Assembly: GCA_024234055.1 (NCBI GenBank)
Contig: JACKOW010000001.1
Coordinates: forward strand, 474,001-538,000
Source of the DNA: Rhodanobacteraceae bacterium
GTDB taxonomy: Bacteria; Pseudomonadota; Gammaproteobacteria; Xanthomonadales; SZUA-5
Reading direction: 5' to 3'
DNA: 64,000 bases
Below the pieces are notes generated by a model. That model did not search any database. It was not told where the DNA came from and saw nothing but the letters and a program-made list of their open reading frames with translations. This document shows positions 19,000-27,037 of this stretch, piece after piece. The position numbers were made by a program, and so were the translations under genes. Position 1 is the first letter of the stretch, and each line of letters begins with the position of its first letter.

Positions 19000-19647
19000 A
19001 TGCGTCTAGCCATTGGCTCCCTGTTTGCGTTTGCCATGCTGCTGGCCCTGCCGGCCTGCGCCCAGCCGCTGGAGAAATTCCAGGAAGGCAAGCATTACTT
19101 CGCCATCGATCCGCCGCAGCCGACCAGCTCAGGCAACAAGATCGAAGTGCTGGAAGTGTTCATGTACACCTGTCCGCACTGCTACGACCTCGAGCCCTAT
19201 CTGGAGAAGTGGAAAGCCACCAAGGCCGATGACGTGGCCTACTCGGCATTCCCGGCCGCCTGGAACGAGCCGGTGGAGGCCTTTGCCCGCGCGTTCTACG
19301 CGGCTGAAACCCTCGGCATTCTCGAGGCTTCTCATGAGAAGTTCTTCGCCGCGATCCACAAGGAGCACAAGCCCTTCCGTTCGATCGAGGACGTGGCCGA
19401 GTGGTACACGCAGTTCGGCGTGACCAAGGAGCAGTTCCTGAGCGCTGCCAACTCCTTCGCGGTCAACACCAAGATCAATCGTTCCAAGGCCATGGTGCCG
19501 CGCTGGGGCGTGGCCGGTACGCCGACCGTGATCGTCGATGGCAAGTATCGCTTCGATGTGTCCAGCGCCGGCGGTCATCAGAACGTCGGCGAGCTGATCG
19601 ACTTCCTGGTAGCCAAGGAGCGCGCGGCCAAGAAGGCGGGCAGCTGA
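19000..19647 (+). CDS. dsbA: Thiol:disulfide interchange protein DsbA
   Basis: Periplasmic disulfide-introducing oxidase of 215 residues. The active site is C58-P-H-C61 in FMYTCPHCYD, and the cis-proline loop is GVAGTPTVIVDGKY. The signal sequence ends LLALPACAQP, in which C20 could be a lipobox cysteine (L-P-A-C, unusual proline), so a lipoprotein form is possible. GAGGAAGAACTCG precedes the ATG. Its gene follows cytochrome c4 by 83 bp. An intrinsic terminator sits 48 bp after its stop. Confidence 0.95.
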   Translation: MRLAIGSLFAFAMLLALPACAQPLEKFQEGKHYFAIDPPQPTSSGNKIEVLEVFMYTCPHCYDLEPYLEKWKATKADDVAYSAFPAAWNEPVEAFARAFYAAETLGILEASHEKFFAAIHKEHKPFRSIEDVAEWYTQFGVTKEQFLSAANSFAVNTKINRSKAMVPRWGVAGTPTVIVDGKYRFDVSSAGGHQNVGELIDFLVAKERAAKKAGS

Positions 19648-19663
19648 GCCTGACGATCAACCG

Positions 19664-20473
19664 GTGACCGTAGTCCGGGAACACGACAAGAAGGAGGCGC
19701 GCTCTGATCGGGCGCGCCTTCGTCTTTTCTGCTTCAACATTCACGCCGGCAACTCGCAGGGCAAGTTTCGCGAGTACCTGACCCGCGGCTGGCGACACAT
19801 CCTCCCGGATACCGGCAAGCACAAGAATCTGTCGGAACTGGCCAAACTGCTGGGGCAGGTGGATATCGCCGCGCTGCAGGAAGTGGATGGCGGCAGCCTG
19901 CGCTCAGGATTCATGAACCAGGCCTCCTATCTGGCCGAGTTGTCGGCTTTCCCCTACTGGTGGCAGCAACGCAACCGTCGCATCGGCCGTATCGCCGAGT
20001 CCAGCAACTGTCTGTTCAGTCGGGCGCAGCCGACGCTGGTCGAAGACCATCCCTTGCCGGGGCGCATTCCCGGTCGAGGTGCCTTGCTGGCGGTCTTCGG
20101 CGAGGGCCGGGAGTCGTTGGCGGTAGCGATTTCGCATCTGTCACTGGGCTCGCAGGCGCGCGCTCGCCAGTTCGATTTCCTGCATGACTTGCTGTCGCCC
20201 TATCGCCACAGTGTGGTGATGGGCGATTTCAACTGCCAGCCCAACAGTCCGGGATTCCGTCGCTTCATGGAACGCAGCGGCCTGGCCGTTCCCGGCCCTC
20301 ATGCGCTGCCCACCTATCCGGCCTGGCAACCGGACCGCGCCATCGATCACATCCTGATTTCGCACGATATCCATCCGCTGCGTTACGAAGCGCCCAGCTT
20401 TCAGCTGTCTGACCACCTGCCCGTTGCAGTGGACATCGAGCTGCCCGAGGGCGTGCAGATTCATCGGCTATAG
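19664..20473 (+). CDS. Endonuclease/exonuclease/phosphatase (EEP) family protein
   Basis: A DNase I-like metal-dependent phosphodiesterase fold of 269 residues without signal peptide. Signature blocks: FCFNIHAGNSQG (metal Asn), ALQEVD (catalytic Glu), SHLSLGSQARARQ, VMGDFNCQPNSP (Asp/Asn), and the C-terminal IDHILIS ... LSDHLPVAVD with the catalytic His. The substrate (nucleic acid or lipid/sugar phosphate) is undetermined. The start is a GTG at 19664, the only in-frame start before the conserved LRLFCFNIH. The coding start contains the dsbA terminator-like hairpin and an AAGGAGG with no suitable start after it. Confidence 0.88.
   Translation: MTVVREHDKKEARSDRARLRLFCFNIHAGNSQGKFREYLTRGWRHILPDTGKHKNLSELAKLLGQVDIAALQEVDGGSLRSGFMNQASYLAELSAFPYWWQQRNRRIGRIAESSNCLFSRAQPTLVEDHPLPGRIPGRGALLAVFGEGRESLAVAISHLSLGSQARARQFDFLHDLLSPYRHSVVMGDFNCQPNSPGFRRFMERSGLAVPGPHALPTYPAWQPDRAIDHILISHDIHPLRYEAPSFQLSDHLPVAVDIELPEGVQIHRL
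19695..19730 (+). terminator. Intrinsic terminator-like hairpin after dsbA, inside the next ORF's start
   Basis: The stem AGGCGCGC / GCGCGCCT (8 bp, loop of 9) is followed by TCGTCTTTTC. It lies 48 bp after dsbA and within the first 25 codons of the EEP gene. It would end most dsbA transcripts or attenuate the downstream gene. Confidence 0.55.
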
Positions 20474-20489
20474 TGCGGAAGAGCGTGTG

Positions 20490-20706
20490 TCCGCAAAGGA
20501 CGCAAAGGAGAGCGAAGTCGTTAGGGATGCGCTTTCGCGTACGGAGTCCTCTTTCGAAAGCCGAAGCTCTCTGCAAAAGCAGCATGACCCTGGGCAATGC
20601 TGCTTTCCGCGAGAATCTCCGGGCACCTGTTTGCAGAGGTCAATCAGCCGCCCGTAAAGGCCGTTTCTGCCTCTGCTTTCTTTGCGCCCTTTGCGTCCTT
20701 TGCGGA
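20490..20706. repeat. GCAAAGG fold-back element
   Basis: The left arm TCCGCAAAGGACGCAAAGG (20490-20508) is a perfect 19-bp inverse of the right arm CCTTTGCGTCCTTTGCGGA (20688-20706). The loop is about 180 bp. It begins 16 bp after the EEP stop and fills most of the gap 20474-20752 between convergent genes. Related one-sided units lie at about 7048-7077. Confidence 0.85.
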
Positions 20707-20752
20707 TCAGGAAGTTCTTTTGCCGTCCTGGCGATTGGGGAGAGGCGGGCCC

Positions 20753-21772
20753 TCACGCGCGGGCGCGAAGGCGGAAGCGCTCGCGGTAGTCGGCCGGGGT
20801 CAGGGTTGTGGCACGCTTGAACAGCTTGCGGAAGCTGGAGACGTCGCTGTAGCCGCAGCGCTCCACGACTTCGTCAAAGCTGAGGTGGGTGGTCTCGAGC
20901 AGGGCCTTGGCGCGCTCTACCCGAAGGCGTTGGATGTGCTCCAGTGGCGTCACCCCATAATGCGACTTGAAGTGGCGCAGCAAGCTGCGTTCACTGGTAC
21001 CGCAATGGTCGGCCAGGGCGCTGACGCTGATGTCGGCGTCCACCGATTGTCGCAGATAGCGCTCGGCCTTCTCGGCCAGAGAGGTGCGCGGGCGCTCCAG
21101 CATGGCCATGCTGACATAGGGTGCCTGGCTCTGACGTTCGGTATCGATGGCCAGCATGCGCCCCACCTGCTGTGCCAGATCGTCTCCGGCCACTTCCCCG
21201 ATCAGGCGCAACACCAGATTCAGGATGGCAGTGGCGGCGCCGGTGGTCAGTACGCCCTCGTCTTCGACCAGCATCTGCTCGATATCCAGATTCACCGCCG
21301 GAAAGAACTTGCGGAAGGTGGCGCCCAGCCACCAGCTGGTGGTGGCCCGTCGACCGTCGAGCAATCCGCTCTTGGCCAGCAGCAGTGTGCCGCTACAGGA
21401 AGCCGCCACGCGCACGCCAGCGGCCCGACGTTGCTGCAGATAGTCGATCTCGGGACCAAAATCGTCGGCGCGGGCGCAGAAGGCATGTGGCTGGTCGGCC
21501 ATGATGCCGGGCACCAGCAGCACGTCCAGCGGCACGTCCGCCGTCTCAATGCCTTCCAGCACCAGGCCATGACTGGTGCGCACGCGGGTCTGACCCCGGG
21601 CGCTGAGCACATGGCTGACAAAGCGTGGCGACATGGAGGGTTGTCGCAGATTGGCGATCTTCTCGGCAATCTGCAGCGCGTCGATGGGCCCGGCGACGCT
21701 CGACAGCAGGCAGCCGTCGAGCGCCAGAATGCCCAGTCTCAGCAGCGGGGGCGTTGCCGGCTCCATGGACAT
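20753..21772 (-). CDS. GlxA-type transcriptional regulator (DJ-1/PfpI-like domain plus AraC HTH)
   Basis: A 339-residue regulator. The N-terminal class-I-glutamine-amidotransferase-like domain (residues 10-190: LGILALDGCLLSSVAGPIDAL, VLLVPGIMADQ, VRVAASCSGTLLLAKSGLLDGR) is a ligand-sensing domain; the nucleophile-elbow cysteine is present in AASCSGT. The C-terminal AraC domain has two HTHs (DISVSALADHCGTSERSLLRHF and SFDEVVERCGYSDVSSFRKLF). The stop of the upstream secreted-protein gene overlaps its ATG (TGATG), indicating a two-gene operon. Confidence 0.93.
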   Translation of the reverse strand: MSMEPATPPLLRLGILALDGCLLSSVAGPIDALQIAEKIANLRQPSMSPRFVSHVLSARGQTRVRTSHGLVLEGIETADVPLDVLLVPGIMADQPHAFCARADDFGPEIDYLQQRRAAGVRVAASCSGTLLLAKSGLLDGRRATTSWWLGATFRKFFPAVNLDIEQMLVEDEGVLTTGAATAILNLVLRLIGEVAGDDLAQQVGRMLAIDTERQSQAPYVSMAMLERPRTSLAEKAERYLRQSVDADISVSALADHCGTSERSLLRHFKSHYGVTPLEHIQRLRVERAKALLETTHLSFDEVVERCGYSDVSSFRKLFKRATTLTPADYRERFRLRARA

Positions 21773-22191
21773 CACTCGTCGACCAGGACGGCGCCGACGT
21801 TGTCGCTGAGCCAGTCGATCAGACTGGCCGGCGCGCGCAGGGCGCTGGGATGGGCGCCTGCGGCTTCGCAGGACACCAGGGCAATGCGCTCGCGATGACC
21901 GGGCGGCAATGCGGTGCCGGATGTGGCAATCAGCTCAGCCTGACCCTGGCGGTTGCGATTGATCAGCCACAGGCCGCGCGGCAGATAGACCTGCTGGGCG
22001 CAATCGCTGACCACTTCGCGATCCTGAGCGTCAGCCGGCAGCAGCCGCCAGTGACCGGTGTGTTGTTCCAGCGCAGCGGTGTACTGCCCGCCGGCCATGA
22101 AGACCGGGTCTGCGTCCTGGATAGCGTCTTCGGCGCGCGCAGAGCCGCTCAATGCGATCAGCGTGGCAGCGATGAAGGGAATGGCGTTCAT
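21772..22191 (-). CDS. Small exported protein of unknown function
   Basis: A 139-residue protein with a clear signal peptide (MNAIPFIAATLIALSGSARA). The mature part has two cysteines (VSDCAQQVY, ALVSCEAAG) that may form a disulfide. I do not recognise a family. It is translationally coupled to the GlxA-type regulator and precedes it. The ATG at 22191 follows GGAGCATCACC. A link to the ligand sensed by the regulator is only an inference from coupling. Confidence 0.75.
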   Translation of the reverse strand: MNAIPFIAATLIALSGSARAEDAIQDADPVFMAGGQYTAALEQHTGHWRLLPADAQDREVVSDCAQQVYLPRGLWLINRNRQGQAELIATSGTALPPGHRERIALVSCEAAGAHPSALRAPASLIDWLSDNVGAVLVDE

Positions 22192-22669
22192 GGTGATGCT
22201 CCTTGCTGTACTTGCGGGGCTCGGCCCGCGGTGAGTACAGATTGCGCCACTGACCGATCGGTCGGGAGTGGCGGAAACGCAATTATAGAGGCGGAATCGG
22301 ACACGGGACACGGGGAGCGGGGCACGGGACACGGGGCACGGGGAACGGGGCAAGGGGCAAGGGGCAAGGGGCAAGAGGCAAGGGGACAGGGGACAGGGGA
22401 CAGGGGACAGGGGACAGGGGACAGGGGACAGGGGACAGGCGCTGAGACGGCTGTGCGGGGTGGCGCAGGGTTGAGCTCTGCGGCTTCGAATTCCGCCAGT
22501 GGCTGGATTTCGCTGGAACAGCGCTCACGGCAGTCTCATCAATGTCAATGCCCGCCTCACCAAGGTCAAGGCCGATTGCACAAGGAACAGACGCGCTGCG
22601 CATGTGCGCCCGTTCAATCTGTATCTGCGCCGCTTTGATGCGCTCCCTTTTTCCTACAAGGCTGATCCC
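22192..22669. other. Divergent intergenic region with a G-rich array, no gene
   Basis: Between the small exported protein and the fasciclin gene. ACTGACCGATCGGTCGG (about 22250-22266) is a short palindrome that may be an operator for the divergent promoters. The rest is the heptamer array (22303-22439) and unremarkable sequence. Confidence 0.5.
22303..22439. repeat. Mixed GGGGNNN heptamer array, predicted G-quadruplex
   Basis: Successive heptamers change along the array: GGGGCAC and related units, then four GGGGCAA, then about eight GGGGACA (22382-22438). Tracts of G4 separated by 3 nt fit the canonical quadruplex pattern on the plus strand. It has no opposing C-rich arm. It sits about 230 bp upstream of the fasciclin gene. 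Confidence 0.9.
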
Positions 22670-23170
22670 ATGAAACTACTTCCGATCCTTGGTACCTGCG
22701 CTGCTCTCGTGTTTGCTCCGCTGGCCATTGCCGGCCATCACGAGGAAGGCGGTGCGATGAAGCAGCAGACCCTTGTCGATATCGCCGTCGGCAATCCGGA
22801 TTTCTCTACCTTGGTGGCGGCGCTCAAGGCAGCGGGACTGGTCGATACCCTGAGCGGCGAGGGTCCGTTCACGGTGTTCGCGCCCACCAATGCCGCCTTC
22901 GAGAAGCTGCCTGCTGGCACCGTCGAGAGCCTGCTGAAGCCCGAGAACAAGGACAAGTTGACCGCGATCCTCACCTACCACGTGGTGGCCGGCAAGGTGA
23001 TGGCAGCGGATGTGGTCAAGTTGAGCAGCGCCAAGACCGTGCAGGGCGGTGAGGTCACGATCAAGGTTGACGGTGGTCAGGTCATGGTCGACGGCGCCAA
23101 CGTCACCGCCACCGATATCGCCGGCAGCAATGGCGTCATCCATGTCATCGACAGCGTGATCATGCCCTGA
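22670..23170 (+). CDS. Fasciclin (FAS1) domain exported protein
   Basis: A 166-residue protein with signal peptide (MKLLPILGTCAALVFAPLAIA) and one FAS1 domain: TLVDIAVGNPDFSTLVAALK, the H1 motif GPFTVFAPTNAAFEKLP, the central YHVV in AILTYHVVAGKVM, and the H2-like GVIHVIDSVIMP at the extreme C-terminus. FAS1 domains mediate adhesion or extracellular-matrix contacts. AAGG lies 10 nt before the ATG. It is probably monocistronic. Confidence 0.94.
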   Translation: MKLLPILGTCAALVFAPLAIAGHHEEGGAMKQQTLVDIAVGNPDFSTLVAALKAAGLVDTLSGEGPFTVFAPTNAAFEKLPAGTVESLLKPENKDKLTAILTYHVVAGKVMAADVVKLSSAKTVQGGEVTIKVDGGQVMVDGANVTATDIAGSNGVIHVIDSVIMP

Positions 23171-23194
23171 GAAGGCCGGGGCATGAAAAATCCC

Positions 23195-23230
23195 TCGGCG
23201 ATCCAGCTCATCCTGGGCCGTCGAGGGACA
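23195..23230 (-). terminator. Hairpin with T-tract on the minus strand
   Basis: TCCCTCGGCG at about 23201 pairs with CGTCGAGGGA at about 23219. On the minus strand the stem is followed by TTTTTC. No minus-strand gene is present immediately to the right, so its purpose is unclear; it may serve as a partial bidirectional terminator for the fasciclin gene. Confidence 0.35.
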
Positions 23231-23353
23231 TTGGATCCGAAAGACCCGGTATCGCTGCTACAGCTTCCTATCCCGGACGCCAGCGGGAAAGCGCAGACCT
23301 GCCAGGCGTGGAGCACTTCCGCCTCCGACCCAGAGTGTTAGACTAATAACATT

Positions 23354-23372
23354 GACCGCTCGGCGGTCTTTT
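23354..23372 (+). promoter_or_regulatory. Hairpin plus T-run directly before a ribosome-binding site
   Basis: The perfect stem GACCGC-TCG-GCGGTC is followed by TTTTC and, within 3 nt, the GGAG ribosome-binding site of the FG-GAP gene. Its form is that of an intrinsic terminator, but it sits in a leader, so attenuation or leader stabilisation are both possible. Confidence 0.45.
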
Positions 23373-23384
23373 CTGGAGCCTATG

Positions 23385-24713
23385 ATGTGTAAAAAAACAC
23401 AGTTTACGGTTGGACCGTCGCTGGCCGGCCGACTGGCAGCAACGGGATTGGCCTTGTGCGTCTGGGGATCGGCCGGTGCGGGAAACATCACCACCATTTC
23501 GGTGGAGGAGGTCCGAAACGAACTCAGCGTCACCAACGCCAGCGGTCAAGGCGCCATGCTGATTCCCTTCGATCGGTCCGCCGTTGTGCCCAAACAGCTG
23601 CTGGTAGGTGCACCCACCACGACCAACGGCCTCTCCTTCGTCGGGCGCGTGGTCCGTCAGCTCTCCAATCCTGATGGCAGCTTCACCGCCGCCGCCACAT
23701 TGGTGACGCCTCCCGGTGGCGATGTGACCCAAGGCTACTTCGGAATTTCGGGTGATCGTTTCGGCGATCGCCACATGATCGGTCAGGTCAATCCGGCAGC
23801 GGGAACGGTCTATCAGGCGCTGGCCGTGCAGCAGACGCTGACCCCAACGCTGACGTCTCCCGGCACTCAGGAGGGTGTGGTTTCGGTGGCTACCTACGGC
23901 GATTTCGCGGCGGTAGGTGTGCCCTTTGACGACGGCGATCGCGGCCGCCTGCATCTCTGGCGCTTCAACGGGACCAACTGGGTGGCTGGCCAGATACTCT
24001 CCTCAGGTGCGAATGCCGAAGTGGGTGGGCGCTTCGCAGCCGCCGTCGACATGAGTGCGGACATGCTCCTGGTCGGCGCGCCGGGAGAGAACGTGCGTGG
24101 CCGCGTCTATGTCTATCGCCTCAACGACGTGACCCAACAGTGGGAAAGCTCGGGTCAGCTGCCCGTGCCTTCCATCTACGATTCCGCCGTGGCAGCCAAG
24201 TTCGGATTCAGTCTGGTGATCGACCGTACCCGCGGCAACAAGGCTCTGGTTGGCGCGCCTGGCGCCAAGTGGACCAATCGTTCGCAGGTCACCGGCGGTG
24301 TGTCCAGTTTCGACTACGATCCTGACAGCGCTTCAGGTTGGCAGGCCGGATCGCTGTACTTGCCGGATGATCCCCAGAATGCCCACCAGTTCGGCTTTGA
24401 TGTCGATCTGCGCGATGGGGATGCCTTGATGACCGACATCGCCTACATGCAAGGGGGCGGACTCCCTTCCACGCTGGGCGCCGTGTTTGGTTTCGACCTC
24501 GATGTGCCGTTGAACGCCCCGGTGGTTCGGGTCTATCGCTATGCCCGTCCGCTGCCTGCGCCCAACAATCTGTTTGGTTATACCGCGCGTTACTTCGGCG
24601 AGAATGTTCTGGTGGGGGCGCCCGTCAATCTGAATGCTTCCGGTGGTGCCACCAATCGGGGCGTGGTCTACGAATTCCCGGGTCCCGCGGTGTTCCGGGA
24701 TGGCTTCGAGTAG
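23385..24713 (+). CDS. Exported FG-GAP repeat protein ending in FRDGFE
   Basis: A 442-residue protein with signal peptide (cleavage near GSAGAG). The body holds about six propeller repeats of the type LLVGAPGENVRGRVYVYRL and ALVGAPGAKW, the FG-GAP/integrin-alpha-like blade. The last residues are GPAVFRDGFE followed by the stop, the C-terminal tag shared with other exported proteins here. The second of two adjacent ATGs is best spaced from GGAG. It is expected to be extracellular or surface-bound; the ligand is unknown. It stands alone, away from the 38-55 kb block that holds the other tagged proteins. Confidence 0.85.
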   Translation: MCKKTQFTVGPSLAGRLAATGLALCVWGSAGAGNITTISVEEVRNELSVTNASGQGAMLIPFDRSAVVPKQLLVGAPTTTNGLSFVGRVVRQLSNPDGSFTAAATLVTPPGGDVTQGYFGISGDRFGDRHMIGQVNPAAGTVYQALAVQQTLTPTLTSPGTQEGVVSVATYGDFAAVGVPFDDGDRGRLHLWRFNGTNWVAGQILSSGANAEVGGRFAAAVDMSADMLLVGAPGENVRGRVYVYRLNDVTQQWESSGQLPVPSIYDSAVAAKFGFSLVIDRTRGNKALVGAPGAKWTNRSQVTGGVSSFDYDPDSASGWQAGSLYLPDDPQNAHQFGFDVDLRDGDALMTDIAYMQGGGLPSTLGAVFGFDLDVPLNAPVVRVYRYARPLPAPNNLFGYTARYFGENVLVGAPVNLNASGGATNRGVVYEFPGPAVFRDGFE

Positions 24714-24752
24714 CTGATACGCGCCTTGGTCGGGCGGCATCCGGGCTGCAGT

Positions 24753-26270
24753 TCAGATCTGATGCAGCCCGTCGGCCACGATGTCTGCCCCGCAGAGCAA
24801 GCGATAGAGCGTGTCCATTTCCCACTTCGGTGTGGAAATGGACAGCGCTTCAATGCGCTCGGAACTGAAGGCCAGCGGCCAGGAACACACGGTTTTCGGT
24901 ATTTGCCCATTGCCGGTGTCTCTGGATCGTCGGACATCCAGCAGGCCTTTGGCATTGAGCTGGGCCATCGCCACCGCTATGCCATCAACCATGCCGTCGG
25001 GTTGCACGCCGCTGACCCGAAAGCGGCCACTGGCCACGACTCCGGGGCGCAACTGCACTTGTCGCCGGGCCAGGCTGTGGTCGAACTTCTCCAGGGGACC
25101 GATCTCCAGCCAGGCATTGCGTGAGCCTGAACCATCGAGCAGTTCCACTTCCACCCGGGCAGCGCCGGTCGCCGCCCCATCGTAGAAAGTGGCGATCTGC
25201 AGTTGATCGCTGGACAGCACCCGGAAGCGATGGGGTGTCAAGACGGGTTGAATTCCCGCCACCAGATCTTCCACCGGCACCGTCGTCTGCGGAACGGCCT
25301 GCGCCGCCCAAGCGACGAGTCCGAACAGGCCGGCGGCAAACCCCAGGGCGACGCGACTGCGACGGCTCCACATGACGCTGGCGGGTTTCAGCAGTTGCCG
25401 AATGCGCAAACGCAAACCGCCACCGAGATGCGCAAATCCGACCCCACGCGCAGCCGCCGGACCTCGGCGGGCCAGCTGCAGCAGTGCGCTGGCGTAGTTT
25501 TCTCGGGTGATCGCATCGGTTCCTGCTGCCGCATCGTCACAGGCCAGTTCGGCACACTGCCGGGACAGGCTCTCGACCCACCAGGCCAGCGGATGGAACC
25601 ACAGCAGCAGCGTCACGGCGCGCGCCAGCAGGAAGCGAAAGCTGTCCCCGCGCTGCAAGTGCGTCAGCTCATGGGCGATGAGCGAGCGCAGTTCCTCCGG
25701 ACTGGCGGCCAACAACCGCTGTGGAATGATCACCGCAGCGCGTCGCCCGGGCCAAAGGAAGGTGCAATCCGCGACCTTGCTGACTCGAATGTCGAGCTGG
25801 CCCTCGGTGCAGACTCCCAGTCGCCGCTGTGCAGTCGTCGACAGCAGACGAGCCTGGCGTACGATCACGGCACTGCGCCACAGTGCCAGCAGCCAGGCCA
25901 GGGCGAGCAGGGCCGTTCCACTCATCCAGAGCCAGAACCATATGGTCTGCTTCCCGGCGGGCGCAGTCGCAGGCGCGGTCAGCTCGGGCGCTGCAGGAAT
26001 CCTGATCAGCAAATCGTCGGGTGGTGAAACATTCGTGGTGTCCCGCGCTACCGACTGCGAGGGTACTGGCCTGGACGGCAACTCCGCCGGGATCACCCAG
26101 TACAGCGGCTGGAACCGCGGCAGCGTGGGTCCAGCGAAGATCAGGGCTGCTGCGCACAGCAACAACATCAGCAGTGTGTGCCCCAAGGCCGGTTGGCGCC
26201 GACGCAGGAACAGGCCAAGGCCCACAGCCAGGCCCAGCAACAAGCTCAACTTGACCAGAATCATGGTCAT
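24753..26270 (-). CDS. BlaR1/MecR1-like M56 membrane metallopeptidase
   Basis: A 505-residue membrane sensor-protease. It has N-terminal hydrophobic helices, a zinc site HELTH near residue 198 (SLIAHELTHLQRGDSFR), ligand CAELACDDAA downstream, further helices, and an extracytoplasmic C-terminal part of about 180 residues that is not a penicillin-binding domain as in true BlaR1. Its ATG overlaps the stop of the BlaI-like gene (ATGA). By analogy the protease inactivates the repressor when a signal binds; the signal here is unknown, and no beta-lactamase gene is nearby. Confidence 0.9.
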   Translation of the reverse strand: MTMILVKLSLLLGLAVGLGLFLRRRQPALGHTLLMLLLCAAALIFAGPTLPRFQPLYWVIPAELPSRPVPSQSVARDTTNVSPPDDLLIRIPAAPELTAPATAPAGKQTIWFWLWMSGTALLALAWLLALWRSAVIVRQARLLSTTAQRRLGVCTEGQLDIRVSKVADCTFLWPGRRAAVIIPQRLLAASPEELRSLIAHELTHLQRGDSFRFLLARAVTLLLWFHPLAWWVESLSRQCAELACDDAAAGTDAITRENYASALLQLARRGPAAARGVGFAHLGGGLRLRIRQLLKPASVMWSRRSRVALGFAAGLFGLVAWAAQAVPQTTVPVEDLVAGIQPVLTPHRFRVLSSDQLQIATFYDGAATGAARVEVELLDGSGSRNAWLEIGPLEKFDHSLARRQVQLRPGVVASGRFRVSGVQPDGMVDGIAVAMAQLNAKGLLDVRRSRDTGNGQIPKTVCSWPLAFSSERIEALSISTPKWEMDTLYRLLCGADIVADGLHQI

Positions 26271-26683
26271 TTCTCACTGCGCCGCTGGCGCTGCTCTTCG
26301 ATCAACCGGGCCAGTTGGTCGAATTCCTGATCGCTCATGCGTTCGGCATCGCGGTCGAGCAGGTGCGCGAAGGCGGTCGACAGCGAGCCGCTGAAGAAAG
26401 TCGACACGATCCGGTCGAAAGCCTTGCGAGCCGCCGCTGTCGGCGACTGTCGGGGTGTGTACACATGACGATTGCCGTCGACCACATGGCCCACATAGCC
26501 CTTGACCTCCAGAGCACGCAGGATGGTCCGAATCGTGGCATTGGTCAGGGGCGGGTCCATCGCCTCCTGGACTTCTGCTGCGGTTGCCGGCGCCATTCGA
26601 TACAACAGGTCAAGAATCTGTCGTTCGCGCTGGGCCAGGCCTGGGATGGGGCCGGGTCTGCGTCCTCTGGCCATGAGGATCAT
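26267..26683 (-). CDS. BlaI/MecI-family transcriptional repressor
   Basis: A 138-residue winged-helix repressor: LAQRERQILDLLYRMAPATAAEVQEAM, TNATIRTILRALEVKGYVGHVVDGNRHVYTP, and a C-terminal dimerisation helix pair. The predicted cleavage region lies about residues 100-110. Start is either ATG at 26683 or 26674; neither has a strong ribosome-binding site. It is the first gene of a coupled pair with the M56 peptidase, the standard BlaI/BlaR arrangement, and is likely autoregulated. No TACTACATATGTA-like operator was found upstream. Confidence 0.92.
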   Translation of the reverse strand: MILMARGRRPGPIPGLAQRERQILDLLYRMAPATAAEVQEAMDPPLTNATIRTILRALEVKGYVGHVVDGNRHVYTPRQSPTAAARKAFDRIVSTFFSGSLSTAFAHLLDRDAERMSDQEFDQLARLIEEQRQRRSEK

Positions 26684-26815
26684 CCGTAGAGGGGTGCGTG
26701 CATGTTAAAGCAAAAACACTCCGCGGGAAGGCAGTTCAGTCCCGCGTAGCGACGCCGGTAGCCGGGCCTCTGCCCCGGTACCGGCCGCTGAGGTTCAGCG
26801 GGCGCCTATCCGCGA

Positions 26816-27010
26816 CCTCACCAAACAAGACTTACCCCATTGATTCGCTGAACCAGGAAGAAGGGGGAAAGGGGCAGGGGCCAGGGGGGCAAGGGTCCAA
26901 CCTCGTCGCATGATCCGCCGGTGCCGCAACGTGGGTCCCTTGCCCCCTGCCCCTCGCCCCCAGTTTGATGCGCGAACAAGCGCACCGCCAGGGGCGACCG
27001 GGACTCGCAC
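26816..27010. repeat. Family A fold-back repeat copy 2
   Basis: Starts CTCACCAAACA, contains CCATTGATTCGCTGAACCAG, a G-rich arm (GGGGGAAAGGGGCAGGGG), CAACCTCGTCGCATGATCCG, a C-rich facing arm and the end TTTGATGCGCGAACAAGCGC. It lies at the 3' end of valS. No gene was seen in 26684-27037. Confidence 0.8.
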
Positions 27011-27037
27011 GCACTCATGCTGCCTGCCGCGCAGTCC

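Noticed and set aside
20690..20720. tRNA or small RNA in the intergenic repeat regions
   Set aside because: The hairpins are made of short tandem units without cloverleaf, anticodon arm or CCA; no tRNA-like sequence was found in any gap.
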